A stretch of DNA of 18,504 bases. Origin: an uncultured Lachnospiraceae bacterium (GTDB lineage: Bacteria; Bacillota; Clostridia; Lachnospirales; Lachnospiraceae). Below the pieces are notes generated by a model. It searched no databases, was not told the origin of the DNA, and was given only the letters and a program-made list of their open reading frames with translations. This document shows, piece after piece, positions 14,993 through 18,504 of this stretch. The stretch is taken from NCBI GenBank assembly GCA_947174985.1, contig CAMWLB010000020.1, positions 1 to 18,504 on the forward strand, given 5' to 3'. A program made the position numbers and the translations under genes. Position 1 is the first letter of the stretch. Each line of letters opens with the position of its first letter.

Positions 14993-17038
14993 TCAGTGAA
15001 AATCCGCAATAATCTGGGATTCATATGTCTCGTCGCAAATCTCCTCCACCAGATATCCCTCCGGTGCTTCGTTGCTGTATTTCTGGGGCACCCTGTTGTG
15101 ATTCCCTCGAAGCATCCACTCATAGCTTAAATCGGCATGCCCGATATCGATCGCCTGATAGCCCTGCAGCGCCAAATCATATGCCAGCACACTGGCCGTG
15201 GGGCCAAGTGCAATCAGCATAAGTCTGTCCTTTGGCTGTTTTAATGCCTCATTGTAGATATCCTCATACCTGTCGAAGGCATTTTCCGCCGGACAAAGAA
15301 TCCGCACAATGGACTTTGCATTGTCAAATAAATCGTTGCCAACGCCCATCCTCGTCTGGAACCCTTCAATAAATACACAGTCCCTTCCTTCCCATATCTG
15401 TTTCTGCCGTTTTACGCCTTCCGGCGTTTCGTTCCTCGATATATTGGCACAGGCATACGCTCTGTCACGGTCTAACAACTCATAATGCTTTTTTCTGATT
15501 TCCGGCGTCAGATAAATCCGGACGCCGTCCGCCGCCCGCTTTGTCCATGTGCTTAAATCGCCGTAAAAATCATTGAGTCCAATCAGAATATTTTCCTGCT
15601 TTGACTGCAAAGCCTCCTTTAACCTTTCTGCCAGCTTTTCATTCTTTCCCTGGAAACGCCAGCGCTGTTCCCCAAAGATAATACCGAACTCGCCGTCCCC
15701 AAACCTTGCAATGGACTTTTTATTCTCTATAATTTCGCGGAACGTATCCTCCGCACTCATAATCTTCGGATACCACAGGTTTTCCTGAAATTTTCTGTCA
15801 CTGATTTCATAGCCCAGATTGTCCTGTGCATGAAAAAGAATCGCAAAATCATTCCCTGCCGATTTGCGCAGTCCGGAAAGCTGATCATTCAGATTGTTAA
15901 GCGCCTGCCGCAGTAATTTGTTTTCCTGCCGCAGTTTTGCCAGTTCCAGCCCAAAATTCTCTTCCTCCTGCTCCACCAGCTTGATTTCCTTTGTCGCCAC
16001 GTACATAATGGATAAGTCATCAAAACCATATTCCTGATAAAATGCCTCGCCAAACCAGTCTTTTCCCAGTTCATTGACATAAAAGCCCGCGTCCTGAAGC
16101 CGCCTGATAAAATCTTCTTTCCCATACAGCCTGGAGTGGTCGCCCTGCCCAAAACGCCGCCAGTTTTCTTCGATGGAACAGCCCCACTGTTCTTCCGTAT
16201 CCCGTTTTCCCACAATCAGGGGCACCAGCACCAGACATACGCCATCCGGCTTTAAAATTCTACGTAGCTCCCGCATGGCTTTCGCGTCATTTTCCACATG
16301 CTCCAGCACATGGGAACAGACAATAATATCATAGGTTGCATCCGCAACCATGTCCATATGCTGCAAATCCGCCTGAAAAGTAACGCCTTCCAGCATCAGG
16401 TCCGTGGATTCATACAAAATATCGTCCCTGCCCAGCGCATAACGCTCTATGGCGGGGGAAGGCGCTACATGCAGCATCCGAAGCTTCTCATTTCCTTCCG
16501 CCCGCACCTCCTCCAAAAAAGCAATCATCAGCCTGTCCCTGTCATATGCCCCACACACCGGACAGCCATAATTTTCCTTGCTTTCCAATTGAAAGTCCGC
16601 ATTCCAGTACAGGAAACCGCATCGCTTTCTCGTCGATTCGTAACCGGCAAGAATCGGCGTGAAGAATACATCACTGTTACAGGCATTACATTTCTTTGCC
16701 CTTTGCCCGATATATTCCTCCAACAGTTCCATGGTTTCAAACAGGTTCTCCAGTATCGCTCCCTGCTCCTCCGTCTCTCGCAGTTTTCTTTCCAGTGCCT
16801 TTCTTATCTGCCCGCACTTCTCCTGCAGCTTTGAAGGCACTGCAAACAAAAGCGCGCAGTTGCACAATACGTCTGCAATGGTTACAAGCTCTGCCTGTAC
16901 ATTTTCTTCCCAGGGAATACCGTTCTCTTTCACTTCCTGATACCGTACAAGGATATTTTGCTCCAACTGAGGGAGCTGACTATAGACCTGCCATTTCATC
17001 TGATTCATTTCTTTGGGACTGTACTCTGCTTTTTCCAT
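14993..17038 (-). CDS. Fusion of zinc-ribbon/SAM methyltransferase and GT-D fold glycosyltransferase
   Basis: A 681-residue multidomain protein. Residues 1-112 are mostly helical. Cys117-x2-Cys120 and Cys159-x2-Cys162 look like a split zinc ribbon. Residues about 185-350 form a class I methyltransferase whose first loop reads LRMLHVAPSPAIERY (186-200), the HxAP variant of the usual glycine-rich loop, followed by YDIIVCSHVLEHVENDAKAMRELRRILKPDG (236-266). Residues 352-395 form a coiled coil. Residues about 420-680 are a GT-D domain with SIARFGDGEF (442-451), FIEGFQTRMGVGNDLFDNA (556-574) and LIALGPTASVLAYDL (608-622), clearly paralogous to the stand-alone GT-D protein. ATG 17038 has AGGAG five bases upstream; an ATG at 17074 has no site. 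Both chemical activities are family-based; the order of methylation and transfer is unknown. It may build and cap the same glycan. Confidence 0.9.
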   Translation of the reverse strand: MEKAEYSPKEMNQMKWQVYSQLPQLEQNILVRYQEVKENGIPWEENVQAELVTIADVLCNCALLFAVPSKLQEKCGQIRKALERKLRETEEQGAILENLFETMELLEEYIGQRAKKCNACNSDVFFTPILAGYESTRKRCGFLYWNADFQLESKENYGCPVCGAYDRDRLMIAFLEEVRAEGNEKLRMLHVAPSPAIERYALGRDDILYESTDLMLEGVTFQADLQHMDMVADATYDIIVCSHVLEHVENDAKAMRELRRILKPDGVCLVLVPLIVGKRDTEEQWGCSIEENWRRFGQGDHSRLYGKEDFIRRLQDAGFYVNELGKDWFGEAFYQEYGFDDLSIMYVATKEIKLVEQEEENFGLELAKLRQENKLLRQALNNLNDQLSGLRKSAGNDFAILFHAQDNLGYEISDRKFQENLWYPKIMSAEDTFREIIENKKSIARFGDGEFGIIFGEQRWRFQGKNEKLAERLKEALQSKQENILIGLNDFYGDLSTWTKRAADGVRIYLTPEIRKKHYELLDRDRAYACANISRNETPEGVKRQKQIWEGRDCVFIEGFQTRMGVGNDLFDNAKSIVRILCPAENAFDRYEDIYNEALKQPKDRLMLIALGPTASVLAYDLALQGYQAIDIGHADLSYEWMLRGNHNRVPQKYSNEAPEGYLVEEICDETYESQIIADFH

Positions 17039-17042
17039 TTTA

Positions 17043-17048
17043 ACTCCT
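17043..17048 (-). promoter_or_regulatory. Ribosome binding site fixing the start at 17038
   Basis: AGGAGT on the minus strand, with GGAG five bases before ATG 17038. The ATG at 17074 would add 12 residues but has no purine-rich site before it. Confidence 0.8.
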
Positions 17049-17052
17049 GTCT

Positions 17053-17066
17053 CCCGCTGCAGCGGG
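17053..17066. repeat. 14-base perfect palindrome between two operon genes
   Basis: CCCGCTGCAGCGGG is fully self-complementary and sits in the 70-base gap before the fusion gene, directly upstream of its ribosome binding site. As RNA it could form a five-pair GC stem with a four-base loop. No run of T follows, so it is not a terminator; it may affect RNA stability or translation, or be chance. Confidence 0.4.
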
Positions 17067-17108
17067 CACTCCATCTTATTTTTTCAGGCATATTGTTTTG
17101 AAATGCTC

Positions 17109-18504
17109 TCAAGACTTCCATACTTCCAGATAGCTTCCTGCTTTAAACTCCTGCTGCGCAATTTCCAGCATCTGCCTGGCCGACAATTTTTCCTGATATT
17201 TTTTGTTGTCGAAGAGATTCTTCTGGTCCTCTCTGACAAAATCGCCCTTCTCAAAAGAAATGGCGAAGAAATCCTTTGCAAGCCACGCATAATCCGCATC
17301 CGAAATCGTGTCCAGACTGTAGAACACGCCGCCGTAACGGAAGGAATGCCAGTCACGCAGGCGGTACTGCTCCGGATGCCGCATCGCCACATAGGTACCG
17401 TAGATTTCGAATTCGCTGAAGCTGTTCTCCTGCAGTCCCTTTGCATCAATGGCATGTATAATTTTTTCCCAGAAGCTCTCCCCCGCAATCCTTTTGTTGG
17501 CCTCTATCTCCGCAAGCAGCTCCCGCATAATTTTGCTATTCATCAGCATGTGCTCCGAAATAAAGGACTTTTCAAAACACTTATGCAAATCCGGAATCAG
17601 CTTTTCCATCGTATCAAAGTATTGCTGGTAATATTCACTCTTCATGTCCAGATAGGGCGTGTTTGTCCCCTCCTTAAACATGGAAAAAGCTGCGCAGGGT
17701 ATGGTGTCCCCATCCCACACAAGGTAATAGGCATCGTCACACATGCGGGCATACTGCATTTTCAAAAACTGCTGGTAATACCAGCCCGTGATTCCCCGGG
17801 GAAGCTCCTGTCCGTCCAGCACATCCTGCAACGCTTCTTTCATCACCGCATGTACGGCGTCAAAGGGCAGAACCTCATTTTCGTCTAAAAAGCCGACTTT
17901 CTCCCCCAGCCCTGCATTCTCGACAAGGCGCGCCACCTCTTCATTGCCCACAAAGAAAATATGCCGCGCCGGCAAATTCGCCGCCAGCCTGTGGTACTGG
18001 CTCTGCACCCTTTCAAAATCCTTCGCTGTAACCACAATCAAGGCATCGTATTCCGACATACCTTCCGTTTTAAGAGACCGCCCTGCCTTTTTTCCAAACA
18101 CAAGCCCCCGTCTAAGCTCTGCATCCAGATACGCTTCTAATGTCCAGTCCGGACACATGTAGCCCTTCGAGGTTTCCGTGTCAAAGCCATAGCCGCTTAA
18201 GGTGCTCCGTATGCTTTCTTCGTCCTCCCTGCAGTGGTACGCGCAGATAGCGCAGCGAAGATTATCACACCGTGCCATCGTTTTCTCCGCACCTGCCAGA
18301 GCTGCCTTTTCCGCCCCTTCAATGTCCATCTTGATATAATTAATTTCTTCCTGGCCAAACAAACCGTCAATGCTCACATGGCTGCCTGCATGATAACTGT
18401 CCAGAAAGCCGTAAATCAGGCGCACCTTTTCCCCATCATCACGAAAGGTCTGCTCCAGAGCCTCCATCCATGCTTCGTCCGCTTCTATCAGGTAAAGCTT
18501 AGAG
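17109..18504 (-). CDS. FkbM-family methyltransferase fused to a DUF6492-like domain (5' end cut by right edge)
   Basis: The reading frame is open to the right edge, and 12 codons upstream of the first internal ATG (18467) read SKLYLIEADEAW, which fits the middle of an FkbM methyltransferase. The start is therefore outside the window. The methyltransferase part contains NYIKMDIEGAEKAALAGAEK, the FkbM signature, 43-62 residues after that ATG. FkbM proteins O-methylate sugars and other hydroxyl groups. A second domain begins about residue 140 (DALIVVTAKDFERVQ) and matches the DUF6492 pattern: GITGWYYQQFLKMQYA, YLVWDGDTIP with an Asp-x-Asp that could bind a metal-nucleotide sugar, and TPYLDMKSEYYQQYF. 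This suggests a GT-A-like transferase, which is inference. It is the most upstream gene seen of the right operon, 70 bases before the next start, and its local GC content looks higher than that of the left-hand genes. Confidence 0.85.
   Translation of the reverse strand, partial: SKLYLIEADEAWMEALEQTFRDDGEKVRLIYGFLDSYHAGSHVSIDGLFGQEEINYIKMDIEGAEKAALAGAEKTMARCDNLRCAICAYHCREDEESIRSTLSGYGFDTETSKGYMCPDWTLEAYLDAELRRGLVFGKKAGRSLKTEGMSEYDALIVVTAKDFERVQSQYHRLAANLPARHIFFVGNEEVARLVENAGLGEKVGFLDENEVLPFDAVHAVMKEALQDVLDGQELPRGITGWYYQQFLKMQYARMCDDAYYLVWDGDTIPCAAFSMFKEGTNTPYLDMKSEYYQQYFDTMEKLIPDLHKCFEKSFISEHMLMNSKIMRELLAEIEANKRIAGESFWEKIIHAIDAKGLQENSFSEFEIYGTYVAMRHPEQYRLRDWHSFRYGGVFYSLDTISDADYAWLAKDFFAISFEKGDFVREDQKNLFDNKKYQEKLSARQMLEIAQQEFKAGSYLEVWKS

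Noticed and set aside
17053..17066. GC palindrome considered as a transcription terminator
   Set aside because: The stem has only five pairs with a four-base loop and no T run on either strand, and it is directly before a good ribosome binding site inside an operon.
17013..17888. Long plus-strand open frame (291 codons) opposite the methyltransferase fusion genes
   Set aside because: It runs antisense across the end of one clear gene, the gap and the start of another; its translation shows no family motif, and the minus-strand proteins are convincing.
1..18504. Search for CRISPR arrays, tRNA/rRNA genes, insertion sequences or phage genes
   Set aside because: No regularly spaced repeats, no transposase or integrase motif and no tRNA-like sequence were noticed by eye; coding density leaves little room for them.

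Overview
The window looks like part of a surface-glycan or glycoprotein biosynthesis locus from a low-to-mid GC Gram-positive anaerobe, most likely a gut Clostridia/Lachnospiraceae-type bacterium. The evidence is the strong GGAGG-type ribosome binding sites, the family mix (LicD proteins with a long C-terminal extension, a pyruvyl transferase beside an FrhB-like iron-sulfur protein, GT-D fold transferases) and the moderate GC with AT-rich spacers. The taxonomic call is inference; there is no rRNA or marker gene here.

Fourteen genes are visible and nearly all the DNA is coding. Twelve lie on the minus strand and so read from right to left. From the right edge they are: a methyltransferase (FkbM type) fused to a DUF6492-like domain (cut by the edge); a zinc-ribbon/methyltransferase/GT-D fusion; a GT2-like/methyltransferase fusion; a stand-alone GT-D glycosyltransferase; an FrhB-like ferredoxin protein; and a polysaccharide pyruvyl transferase ending at 9940. 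Spacing is 15-70 bases with no terminator, so these six probably form one transcript. A two-gene plus-strand unit (8644-9953: an unrecognised helical protein and a PF13712-type glycosyltransferase) sits head-on against that operon, and the last genes overlap by 14 bases at their 3' ends. This unit has a near-consensus promoter at 8571-8599.

The left minus-strand block starts at 8369 with two tandem paralogous LicD proteins of about 850 residues. It continues with a GT32-type glycosyltransferase, a ribulose-phosphate 3-epimerase homologue, a DegT-family sugar aminotransferase and the start of a probable ATP-grasp ligase (cut by the left edge). An intrinsic-terminator-like hairpin lies between the divergent control region and the first LicD gene, which suggests attenuation or antitermination of this block.

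Taken together the genes could make a methylated, pyruvylated, amino-sugar-containing glycan carrying phospho-linked groups: the aminotransferase and ligase make or decorate an amino sugar, the GT domains extend the glycan, the methyltransferase domains cap it, and the LicD proteins add phospho-substituents. None of the 14 products shows a transmembrane segment or signal peptide, and no flippase, polymerase or ABC exporter is present. The window therefore holds only the cytoplasmic part of the pathway, or a system that glycosylates a protein in the cytoplasm. In six of the recurring start-site problems, the upstream-most possible start is a GTG or TTG, overlaps a promoter or ribosome binding site, or lacks its own site. 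The starts given here are the ones with a good ribosome binding site.
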